DNA of 6,263 nucleotides from the NCBI GenBank assembly GCA_964582985.1, contig CAZOUM010000101.1, positions 1-6,263 of the forward strand. The letters run 5' to 3'. Made by a program: the position numbers and the translations under genes. Shown here piece by piece: positions 1 through 5,628 of the stretch; the stretch's first letter is position 1, and each line of letters starts with the position of its first letter. The notes under the pieces were generated by a model. The model had not been told where the DNA came from, did not search any database, and saw nothing but the letters and a program-made list of their open reading frames with translations. The DNA comes from CAZQYB01 sp964582985 (GTDB lineage: Bacteria > Planctomycetota > Phycisphaerae > Sedimentisphaerales > Anaerobacaceae).

Positions 1-81
1 AACGGGCTGAAGATGGGTATTTTGGCAAAGGAACTTGCTTAATTACACACCTGCAGCCTGATTTTTCGAAAGTGTCCCATT

Positions 82-261
82 GTGAACTTTCGCACTTTTA
101 CCAATGCGTTAACTTAGGTAATTTGCGTTGATACGCCGATTTAACAACGGTCGGATTATTTTTGGCAAGTTCGAGCTTTTTACCGAACATGCATAAAATA
201 CGAAATGGCGTGTAACTGCTTGTTTCATAAGGTCTTCCTTAATAAAAAGTGCGAAACTTAA
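82..261. repeat. Possible MITE-like element with terminal inverted repeats
   Basis: An inverted repeat pair of 15 bp with 14 matches lies at 85-99 and 245-259; the core of 12 bp (88-99 and 245-256) is perfect. The hexamer CCCATT directly flanks the pair on both sides (76-81 and 262-267), like a target-site duplication, and would bound an element of about 180 bp. No transposase is encoded inside. The family is unknown to me. CCCATT also occurs at 451-456, so the flanking repeats could be coincidental. The two arms could instead be ends of two different insertion sequences facing away from each other. Confidence 0.35.
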
Positions 262-302
262 CCCATTCATAGTTGGAGGTTTAAAAAGGTAGCGGTTCCT
301 GA

Positions 303-328
303 GGGCCAAATCGGATATAATTCGGCCC
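303..328 (+). promoter_or_regulatory. Promoter-like site inside an imperfect hairpin
   Basis: A perfect TATAAT (-10 type) lies at 316-321, 44 bases before the ATG at 366. No good -35 hexamer is present at the right spacing; GGTTCC at 294-299 is the nearest candidate. The -10 sits within an imperfect inverted repeat, 303-311 against 320-328 (8 of 9 pairs), followed by a run of eight A (329-336). It would drive the transposase remnant starting at 366. The hairpin could act on the promoter, or could be part of an insertion-sequence end. Confidence 0.3.
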
Positions 329-365
329 AAAAAAAACCATTAACTTTTATTTGAAAGGAACCGCC

Positions 366-482
366 ATGAACAAAGATTATCAGATTATCAGCAAAAAGAG
401 CAGAAGAGAATTAGCAAAATTTCTCCCCCACTCCGGTCGCAGAGCGGAGACCCATTCCTCCGAACTAAAGACCCTGCCCTGA
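366..482 (+). pseudogene. Truncated IS256-like transposase, 5' remnant
   Basis: An ATG at 366 preceded by a strong ribosome site (AAAGGAA, 354-360) opens a 38-codon frame ending in TGA at 480-482. The first ~24 residues, with the stretch SRRELAKFLPHSG, resemble the N-terminus of IS256-family (mutator-type) transposases common in planctomycete and related genomes, where FLP.NGQALLPMVEL normally follows. I make this match from memory, not from a search. After about nucleotide 435 the similarity stops and the frame continues as RRAETHSS to the stop. The DDE catalytic region (normally about 350 more residues) is absent. This is therefore a decayed or interrupted element that kept its translation start. 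The alternative is a genuine 38-aa peptide, which I think less likely. Confidence 0.5.
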
Positions 483-735
483 GCAACGCCGAAGCATCCA
501 AAATCTCAGATAACGTTATAAATCACCGGTGCCGCCTAAGCGACGTCCGTGTGCATCCTTGGTTCGGTAACTTCTTTTCTCGATCACTAAAACTTACTCC
601 TTTATCATACTATTGTCTGGACAACTTTCAACCGAAACCAACCAAATAACCCTCCAATTCTCAACTATTTCCCCCCGCTGGTTTCTTTGCCGCCCAATCA
701 ACCACTCACCATTTAACCAATTAACCCCCGAGGGG
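483..735. other. Spacer with short palindromes and low-complexity repeats
   Basis: No gene is seen. The left edge carries a CCCTGAGC...CGAAGC stretch (478-494), similar in look to dispersed intergenic repeats in many draft genomes. Two perfect short palindromes follow: ATAACGTTAT (510-519) and CACCGGTG (524-531). From about 640 the plus strand is poor in G and rich in AACC and CCAA tetranucleotides. The decamer AACCACTCAC occurs twice (700-709 and 738-747), the second copy overlapping the end of the radical SAM gene. The stretch resembles a low-complexity intergenic repeat more than a functional locus. Confidence 0.4.
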
Positions 736-739
736 TTAA
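721..739 (-). terminator. Hairpin overlapping the radical SAM stop codon
   Basis: A perfect 8-bp inverted repeat, TTAACCCC (721-728) against GGGGTTAA (732-739) with a 3-base loop, includes the TAA stop codon (736-738) of the radical SAM gene. On the minus transcript it would form a stable stem right at the end of the gene. No U-run follows it, so it is not a classical intrinsic terminator. It may stabilise the 3' end, terminate weakly, or simply be part of the adjacent repeat. Confidence 0.35.
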
Positions 740-2529
740 CCACTCACTTGCTGCTTCGCCTCCTCCAAATGCCCCAGCAGATATTTCTTCTCCGGCCCAC
801 CCAAATGTTCCCACGGCATAATCTCATCCCGGCCGAACTCTCTTTGCGCAAGTGTTTCCACCTCGAATCCAAATCTTTCAAATGCTGCCCGCCATACGCC
901 GGAGTCAAAACACTCGTCCCACAAATCAAACCTTGCGCCCCCCTGCCACGCCGCTTCAATAACATCGCACAGCCGTCTGTCCCCCCGCCCTATCGCCGAC
1001 TCCAACACGCTTCGGCCAATATCGTGGAACTTAAACTGCAAAAACTTCACACCGAGCCTTCTTTTCTCATCGAGTATTAACCGCCTCGCCTGCTCGAAAT
1101 ATGTTTTCGGCTTTTGCGCCAGCCAGCCGAACGGAGTATGAGCCTTCGGCACAAACCAGCTTATAGTAATGTTTATCTGCCCCGTCTTGCCGCCGACTTC
1201 TTTCCCAAGCCGCGCCAGCTTAAATGATAAATTCACAATCCGCTTTATGTCCTCCTCACTCTCACCCGGCAGACCAACCATAAAGTACAGCTTCAACCGC
1301 TGCCACCCCGCCCGATAAGCAGCCTCAACGCCGGCAAACAAATCCTCATCCTTCAAAGGCTTGTTGATAATCTCTCTTAACTTCTCGCTGGCGGCCTCGA
1401 CCGCAATCGTCAGACCGCCTTTTCGCACGCTCGTCAGCAGCTTTGGCAGCCGCTTCAACTGCTGGTCAACCCGCAAACTCGGCAGTGACAGACCCACATA
1501 TTTGTCCTGAAAATATTCGTGCAAACCGGCGACCAATTCTCCGAGCTTTGGATAATCAGCGGTCGATAAACTCAACAGGCTGACAGTATCGAACCCCGTC
1601 GCGTGGTAACAGTCCTTCGCAATCTCGACAATCTTTTCAACACTGCGGTACCGAATCGGCCTTCTGCAAAAGCTCACCTGGCAAAAGCGACATCGCCCCG
1701 GACATCCCCGCATAATCTCAACACTTACCCGCTCATGCACCGCCTGGGCAAACGGGACTATCGGCCGACGCGGCACAGCAGCATTTTCAAAATCCTCAAC
1801 AACTGCGTTCTTAAACTGCGTTCGCAAATCAGGCACACTCGGCTGAAACAACTTTATTCTCTTGCCGTCATATTCGAACTTGTAAAACGCGGGGACATAC
1901 GCCCATTCGAATTGCCTGGCTGCCGACAAAATAATTTCTTTTTTCGTCGCGCCAGTTTGTTTCTTGCTCTTAACCAGCTCAACCAGCTCGACCACTGCTT
2001 CTTCGCCTTCACCCAGCAAAAAAATATCAACGAACTCAGCTATAGGTTCACAGCAATTACACATACCAGCACCGGCAATCACCAATGGGTCGTTTTCATC
2101 CCGAAGGCCGCTGCGCACGCTCAGTCCGCCAAGGTCAAGCATATTAAGAACATTCGTGTAACAAAGCTCATTGGTTAAGCTAAAGCCCACGATATCAAAA
2201 CTTTTCAGTGCCGCCATGGACTCCAGACTAAACAGCGGTATCTCTTTCTCACGCAGGATTTCTTCAGCATCAATCCACGGCGCAAACACCCGCTCCGCCG
2301 CCACGCCTTCCATTCTGTTGAGAACATCATAGATAATCGCAAGCCCCATATAGCTCATTGCCACTTCGTAAACATCAGGAAAGCACAGCGCTACTGTTAC
2401 TTCACACCGCGAGAGGTCTTTTTTGACTTGATTAATCTCCCCGCCGATGTACCTGCTCGGCTTGCGAACATACGGCAGAAAATCCTGCTCAACCCGCCCT
2501 GCTAAAATTGTTACTTCTCTTTTGTCCAC
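736..2529 (-). CDS. B12-binding-type radical SAM protein, TIGR03960-like
   Basis: This 597-residue protein matches in length and layout the uncharacterised radical SAM family TIGR03960. The N-terminal third (about 40-190) is a cobalamin-binding-like Rossmann domain, with PDVYEVAMSYMGL at 51-63, VGFSLTNEL at 114-122 and LLGEGEE at 171-177. The radical SAM domain begins with C276-x3-C280-x2-C283, which should hold the [4Fe-4S] cluster that cleaves S-adenosylmethionine. Typical later motifs are EAASEKLR (378-385) and FMVGLPGE (416-423). The C-terminus (MPWEHLGGPEKKYLLGHLEEA, 571-591) is family-typical, so the protein looks complete. The reaction is unknown. Relatives often sit beside a DUF2344 (TIGR03936) protein and ribonuclease G, but neither is downstream here. 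The start is GTG; no in-frame ATG/GTG lies close downstream and no ribosome site is visible. An odd Cys-rich patch (C157, C159, C160) replaces the usual NPEP-like motif. Confidence 0.88.
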   Translation of the reverse strand: MDKREVTILAGRVEQDFLPYVRKPSRYIGGEINQVKKDLSRCEVTVALCFPDVYEVAMSYMGLAIIYDVLNRMEGVAAERVFAPWIDAEEILREKEIPLFSLESMAALKSFDIVGFSLTNELCYTNVLNMLDLGGLSVRSGLRDENDPLVIAGAGMCNCCEPIAEFVDIFLLGEGEEAVVELVELVKSKKQTGATKKEIILSAARQFEWAYVPAFYKFEYDGKRIKLFQPSVPDLRTQFKNAVVEDFENAAVPRRPIVPFAQAVHERVSVEIMRGCPGRCRFCQVSFCRRPIRYRSVEKIVEIAKDCYHATGFDTVSLLSLSTADYPKLGELVAGLHEYFQDKYVGLSLPSLRVDQQLKRLPKLLTSVRKGGLTIAVEAASEKLREIINKPLKDEDLFAGVEAAYRAGWQRLKLYFMVGLPGESEEDIKRIVNLSFKLARLGKEVGGKTGQINITISWFVPKAHTPFGWLAQKPKTYFEQARRLILDEKRRLGVKFLQFKFHDIGRSVLESAIGRGDRRLCDVIEAAWQGGARFDLWDECFDSGVWRAAFERFGFEVETLAQREFGRDEIMPWEHLGGPEKKYLLGHLEEAKQQVSG

Positions 2530-2535
2530 AGCGGT

Positions 2536-2541
2536 ATTATA
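2536..2541 (-). promoter_or_regulatory. Candidate -10 box for the radical SAM gene
   Basis: On the minus strand a perfect TATAAT ends six bases before the GTG start at 2529. Transcription from it would begin at or next to the start codon, giving a leaderless mRNA, which would explain the missing ribosome site. The hexamer 17 bases upstream (TAGAAA, 2559-2564) is a poor -35. In an A+T-rich spacer a chance TATAAT is possible. Confidence 0.35.
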
Positions 2542-2543
2542 GA

Positions 2544-2572
2544 TTGATAATCGACTGCTTTCTATTTATTAT
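2544..2572 (+). promoter_or_regulatory. Sigma-70-type promoter for the apbE fusion gene
   Basis: TTGATA (2544-2549) and TATTAT (2567-2572) are separated by 17 bases, each one mismatch from the sigma-70 consensus. Initiation near 2579 would leave a leader of about 38 bases before the ATG at 2617, containing the ribosome site. The -35 nearly abuts the -10 of the divergent radical SAM gene, so the two transcription starts may compete. Confidence 0.55.
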
Positions 2573-2605
2573 TGTCCAGCAATTGTTCATCAAGCTTAGT
2601 GCCGA

Positions 2606-2610
2606 AAGGA
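2606..2610 (+). promoter_or_regulatory. Ribosome binding site of apbE fusion gene
   Basis: AAGGA lies six bases before ATG 2617. It decides the start: the reading frame is open further upstream from a TTG at 2572, but that extension (15 residues) has no ribosome site and would put polar residues before the signal sequence. Confidence 0.65.
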
Positions 2611-2616
2611 CCGTTA

Positions 2617-4011
2617 ATGAATAAACAGACCACTCGAATCGTGCTCGGAATCATCGCCGCCATCTGCCTGATTGCGGCCTTGCTACTTCTGCCGACCCGC
2701 CCCGCCGAGGCCGACAGCGGCCATCGACTCGTTATGGGAACATTCGCCCACGTTGTTGTGGTTGCACCGAATGCGAAGACAGCTAAGCAATCTATCGAAG
2801 CCGCCTTCGCACAAATCAACAAAGTTGACGAACTGATGAGTGATTACAAGAAAGATTCAGAGATATCCCAGGTCAACAGGGACGCCTTTAAGCGAGCGGT
2901 CAAGGTCAGCAAACCAACATTCGAAGTTTTACAAAAAGCTGTCGCGTCCAGCAAGCTGACCGGCGGTGCCTTTGATGTCACCGTCGGACCTCTGGTCCGG
3001 CTTTGGCGCTCCGCAACCGAAGCAAACTCAGTCCCTACCGATACCCAACTTCAGGATGCGCGCTCAAAGGTCGGCTACGAAAAGCTCATACTCGATTCCA
3101 ACGAAATGACCGTGCGATTCATCGTCGATGGTATGAAATTGGATTTGGGCGGCATAGCAAAAGGCTACGCAATCGACAAGGCAGTTGAGGCAATGCAAAA
3201 ACGCGGCGCACTCGGCGCAATGGTCGACATCGGCGGCGACATCCGATGCTTCGGAAAACCTTCAAAAGGAAAAAGCCATTGGCTAATTGGCGTCCAGGAC
3301 CCAACTAAAGCAAGAGAAGGTCTTGACCCGGGAACATCTTCACTCGTCTTGGGCTTGAAAAATGCCGCCGTCGCCACCAGCGGTGACTATCGCCGATTCA
3401 CCCTGATAGAAGGCCAAAGGTACAGTCACATCATAAGCCGCACCACTACCGCCGGTGCCCAGGGCCTATCGAGCGTCACCATCATTTCAGAAAACGCCAT
3501 CGCTGCAGATGCCCTCGCCACAGCCGTCACCATAATGGGTCCCGAAAAAGGCCTCGCCCTAATCGAAAAAATACCGGAAACCGAGGCGATTCTAATAACC
3601 TCACCGCCGGAGCAAACATTCATAAAAACGACCGGCGCTGAAAAATACATAGACCCGGATTTCCCGTATGAACTGCGTCCACACACTTATTACGTGGATG
3701 TAAATGGCCATGATTCAGCTACAGGCGCAAAAGAGACGCCCTTCCGGAGCATCGAAGAGGCTATCGAGGTCGCACAACCGGGCGACACCATTTTCGTCGG
3801 AGGCGGAACCTATACTCCCTCCGATACCATTAGATTGAACAAGAATGGTTCCGGAGCAAATCCTATCAACTTGTGGGCCTGTCCGGGCCGGAAGGTCGTA
3901 CTGGATTTTTCAAATGCTCCGGTTTCTTCCGACGGATTGAAAATCAAAGGCAGCTACTGGCGCGTGAAAGGATTAGTAATACAAAAGGCCGGCGACAAGG
4001 GTATCGATATT
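2617..4011 (+). CDS. Exported ApbE (FAD:protein FMN transferase) fused to beta-helix, 5' part
   Basis: The gene encodes 465 residues before the gap. Residues 7-26 form a signal sequence or membrane anchor, with a possible cleavage after A32. ApbE proper spans about 36-345 and transfers FMN from FAD to Thr/Ser of target proteins using Mg2+. Family motifs run in order: MGTFA (40-44), TGGAFDVTVGPL (115-126), LDLGGIAKGYAID (175-187), VDIGGDIR (203-210), VATSGDYRR (252-260) and ADALATAVTIMG (297-308), where D298 and T302 fit the metal site. The usual HIIDP appears as HIIS (271-274). The frame then runs on, without a stop or gap, into a secreted right-handed beta-helix start: TYYVDVNGHDS (357-367), PGDTIFVGGGTY (388-399) and GSYW.VKGL (445-453), resembling family PL9 pectate lyases. 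The neighbouring rnf genes suggest Rnf flavoproteins (RnfG, RnfD) as targets; that is inference. The protein continues past the gap at 4112. I do not know of this fusion elsewhere. Confidence 0.85.
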
Positions 4012-4111
4012 NNNNNNNNNNNNNNNNNNNNNNNNNNNNNNNNNNNNNNNNNNNNNNNNNNNNNNNNNNNNNNNNNNNNNNNNNNNNNNNNNNNNNNNNN
4101 NNNNNNNNNNN
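4012..4111. other. Assembly gap of 100 N
   Basis: Exactly 100 undetermined bases, the conventional placeholder for a gap of unknown length. It lies inside the beta-helix domain. The frame before it (codon start at 4012) and the frame after it (codon start at 4112) would join only if the true length is a multiple of three, and 100 is not. The apparent frameshift is therefore most simply an artefact. From the spacing in PL9-like proteins I would expect very roughly 50 residues to be missing. Confidence 0.95.
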
Positions 4112-4579
4112 GGAAACGGCGTCGGCTTCAAGCTGGGCGACGGACCCGGCGAACACATTATCATTCGTTGCTTGGTGTGGGATAATGCAAAAAGCGGTTT
4201 TAACATACAAGGCAACACATCCAGCGTCACCCTCTACAACAACACGGCCTGGAACAATCGCAGGAACTACTTCTTCGACGATAACAATCCTCATAAACTA
4301 AGGAACAACGTGTCACTGGAGGGCGAGGTTGTTATGTTCCCGGGAATCGACCATGAGAACAACAGTTGGAACGGTGGATTTGTGGTTGCCGAAGCTGACT
4401 TCTTGAGTCTCGATGATACCGGCATGAATGCACCAAGGAATCCCGATGGCAGCCTGCCCGAAAGCAATTTCCTAAAGCTCGCGCCGGCAAGCGATTTAAT
4501 CGACACCGCCATCAATGTCGGCCTCCCCTTCAACGGAACTGCTCCCGACATGGGCGCTTTTGAAACAACGCAGAAATGA
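4112..4579 (+). CDS. Beta-helix (PL9-like) domain, 3' part of the apbE fusion
   Basis: The open frame directly after the gap encodes 155 residues ending at TGA 4577-4579. It is most likely the C-terminus of the gene that starts at 2617. It begins GNGVGFKLGDGPG and continues with asparagine-rich turns (CLVWDN, GFNIQGN, LYNNTAWNN) typical of a right-handed parallel beta-helix. Its end (DFLSLD, APRNPDGSLPE, LAPASDLIDTAINVGLPF, APDMGAFE) closely recalls the terminal region of planctomycete and Bacteroidetes PL9-type pectate lyases. The aspartates that bind catalytic Ca2+ in characterised PL9 enzymes (NSDDGWD type) appear here as NAKSGFN, and the ADGF-type Asp is also not present, so lyase activity is doubtful. 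Carbohydrate binding or scaffolding is possible. An ATG at 4172 in this frame is internal and not a separate start. It converges with rnfB, 65 bases away. Confidence 0.75.
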   Translation, partial: GNGVGFKLGDGPGEHIIIRCLVWDNAKSGFNIQGNTSSVTLYNNTAWNNRRNYFFDDNNPHKLRNNVSLEGEVVMFPGIDHENNSWNGGFVVAEADFLSLDDTGMNAPRNPDGSLPESNFLKLAPASDLIDTAINVGLPFNGTAPDMGAFETTQK

Positions 4580-4644
4580 ATGCCCTATAAAGCTGCCCCT
4601 GATGAAAACTCGGACCAAATAGACTGGCAATTCTCGCGGATGCC

Positions 4645-5520
4645 TCAGGTGCTCACCGCTTCCTCGGCTGGCTGCTCGGCAACGTGCGCACTTCTGCCGA
4701 CCTCGATTATCACCTTCGTCGGACACTTTTCTTTAGCGGTTTCAGTCTGCTCACTCGGCTGGTACTTCTCATAATCCAGCCGGGCCAGATTCTCCTCTAC
4801 CTTGAACAGGTCAGTTTGCTTCGCACAAAGGCCGCATCCGATACAGCCGACCTTGCACATCGACCGTGTTACCTTCCCCGTCTCTTTACTGCTGCAGGCA
4901 ACAGTCAGCATATTCTCATAATTGAAAGGAACCATCTCGATAAGATTCCGCGCACAGGCTTTCGAGCAGGCCCCACAGCCCGTGCATTTCTCATAGTCAA
5001 CAATTGCCAGACCCTCAACCATTGTGATAGCGTCAAACTTGCAGACGCTGACACAATCGCCGAAGCCCAGACACCCGAACTTACACGCCTGCACATTAGC
5101 CAATGCGTTGGCCGAAATGCACGTAGGTATGCCCTCATATTTTGCGTAATAAGTTCTATCACCCGTATGAGCACGGCAGTGTATAACCGGTCTCTTAGGA
5201 GCGCCTGAATCACTGATTTGCAGGCTCAATATTCTTCCGATTGCTTCCGTGCTTTTTTGACCGCCTGGTGCGCATTTACCCAGCAGCTCCGGATTTTCCA
5301 ATATAGCTTCCGCATACGACCCACACCCGGCAAACCCGCACGCGCCGCAGTCAAGGTTCGGCAAAGCCGCGTGGATTTGCTCTACCTTAGGGTCAACCTC
5401 GACCTTTAGCTTTTCGCTCGCAATCAAAAGCACAACCGCAAAACCGGCACCGAGGCCCAACATCGTCAGCCCGGCAGGCCACGCACTATTCCACAACTCG
5501 AACACACCAGCTAAAACCAT
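4645..5520 (-). CDS. rnfB: RnfB, ferredoxin-type subunit of the Rnf complex
   Basis: This 291-residue protein is the electron-input subunit of ferredoxin:NAD+ oxidoreductase (Rnf). A membrane helix lies at about 17-34, followed by the RnfB-typical EVDPKVEQI. The Fes-type domain binds one [4Fe-4S] through C58, C61, C66 and C83 (C-x2-C-x4-C-x16-C). A two-cluster ferredoxin follows: C146, C150, C156, C160 (GCLGFGDC signature) and C179, C182, C185, C189. A third, C-terminal module has C226, C229, C232 and C266 but lacks the cysteines expected near 236 and 253-260, so it should hold one cluster rather than two. That suggests about four clusters in total. The tail (275-291) is polar and rich in Ala/Glu. 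The gene follows rnfA after a long 108-base spacer and has no clear ribosome site; the ATG is supported by the position of the membrane helix. Assignment is firm; the cluster count is inferred. Confidence 0.93.
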   Translation of the reverse strand: MVLAGVFELWNSAWPAGLTMLGLGAGFAVVLLIASEKLKVEVDPKVEQIHAALPNLDCGACGFAGCGSYAEAILENPELLGKCAPGGQKSTEAIGRILSLQISDSGAPKRPVIHCRAHTGDRTYYAKYEGIPTCISANALANVQACKFGCLGFGDCVSVCKFDAITMVEGLAIVDYEKCTGCGACSKACARNLIEMVPFNYENMLTVACSSKETGKVTRSMCKVGCIGCGLCAKQTDLFKVEENLARLDYEKYQPSEQTETAKEKCPTKVIIEVGRSAHVAEQPAEEAVST

Positions 5521-5628
5521 CTCTAATAACTAAATCCCAAAATCCAAATATCAAAATTACTTGTCAAAATTTATAATTTTGAACTTTGATTTGTCATTTT
5601 GCATTTTAATTTTTGATTTTTGATTTTC
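5521..5628. repeat. A+T-rich low-complexity spacer between rnfA and rnfB
   Basis: This 108-bp stretch separates two genes that are usually packed tightly. The plus strand is A-rich on the left (AAATCCAAA-like words) and T-rich on the right (TTTTTGATTTTTGATTTT), so the halves are partly complementary. An imperfect 14-bp inverted repeat (5545-5558 against 5575-5588, 12 matches) and a perfect 8-bp hairpin (5564-5571 and 5575-5582) mark its centre. It resembles dispersed low-complexity intergenic repeats I associate with planctomycete and related draft genomes. It encodes nothing visible and gives rnfB no evident ribosome site. Confidence 0.5.

Larger units (their letters stand above)
1..365. other. 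Gene-poor stretch with inverted repeats
   Basis: No convincing gene is visible. From the left edge, one frame ends at a TAA at 40-42 (residues NGLKMGILAKELA) and another stays open until a TGA at 129-131. Either could be the 3' tail of a gene outside the window, but neither resembles a family I know. A minus-strand open frame at 109-330 has no visible ribosome site and no recognisable motif. The stretch does contain a 15-bp inverted repeat pair (85-99 and 245-259) and a promoter-like region (300-340), both listed separately. The most likely reading is accumulated mobile-element debris between genes. Confidence 0.5.

Noticed and set aside
109..330. Minus-strand 73-codon open frame
   Set aside because: No ribosome site or family resemblance; it spans the inverted-repeat element and promoter-like hairpin.
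261..457. IS256-type element bounded by an 8-bp duplication ACCCATTC (261-268 and 450-457)
   Set aside because: The direct repeat is real, but the sequences just inside it show no terminal inverted repeats, so the boundaries are not supported.
613..1080. Plus-strand open frame of 155 codons running into the radical SAM gene
   Set aside because: Mostly antisense to the conserved C-terminus of the radical SAM protein; Pro-rich composition typical of a reverse-strand shadow, with no start signals.
1603..2178. Long plus-strand open frame (191 codons) opposite the radical SAM gene
   Set aside because: It lies fully antisense to a gene with clear family motifs, has no ribosome site, and its product shows no recognisable domain.
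2572..2616. Upstream TTG start for the apbE fusion
   Set aside because: It coincides with the promoter -10, has no ribosome site, and adds 15 residues ahead of a normal signal sequence; ATG 2617 has a good AAGGA.
4172..4579. Separate small gene starting at ATG 4172
   Set aside because: The same frame is open back to the gap edge at 4112 and encodes contiguous beta-helix sequence, so the ATG is internal.
4580..4644. Terminator between the convergent apbE fusion and rnfB
   Set aside because: I found no convincing GC-rich hairpin with a T-run on either strand in these 65 bases.
4684..5208. Plus-strand open frame of 174 codons opposite rnfB
   Set aside because: Antisense to the cysteine motifs of RnfB, and without independent motifs.
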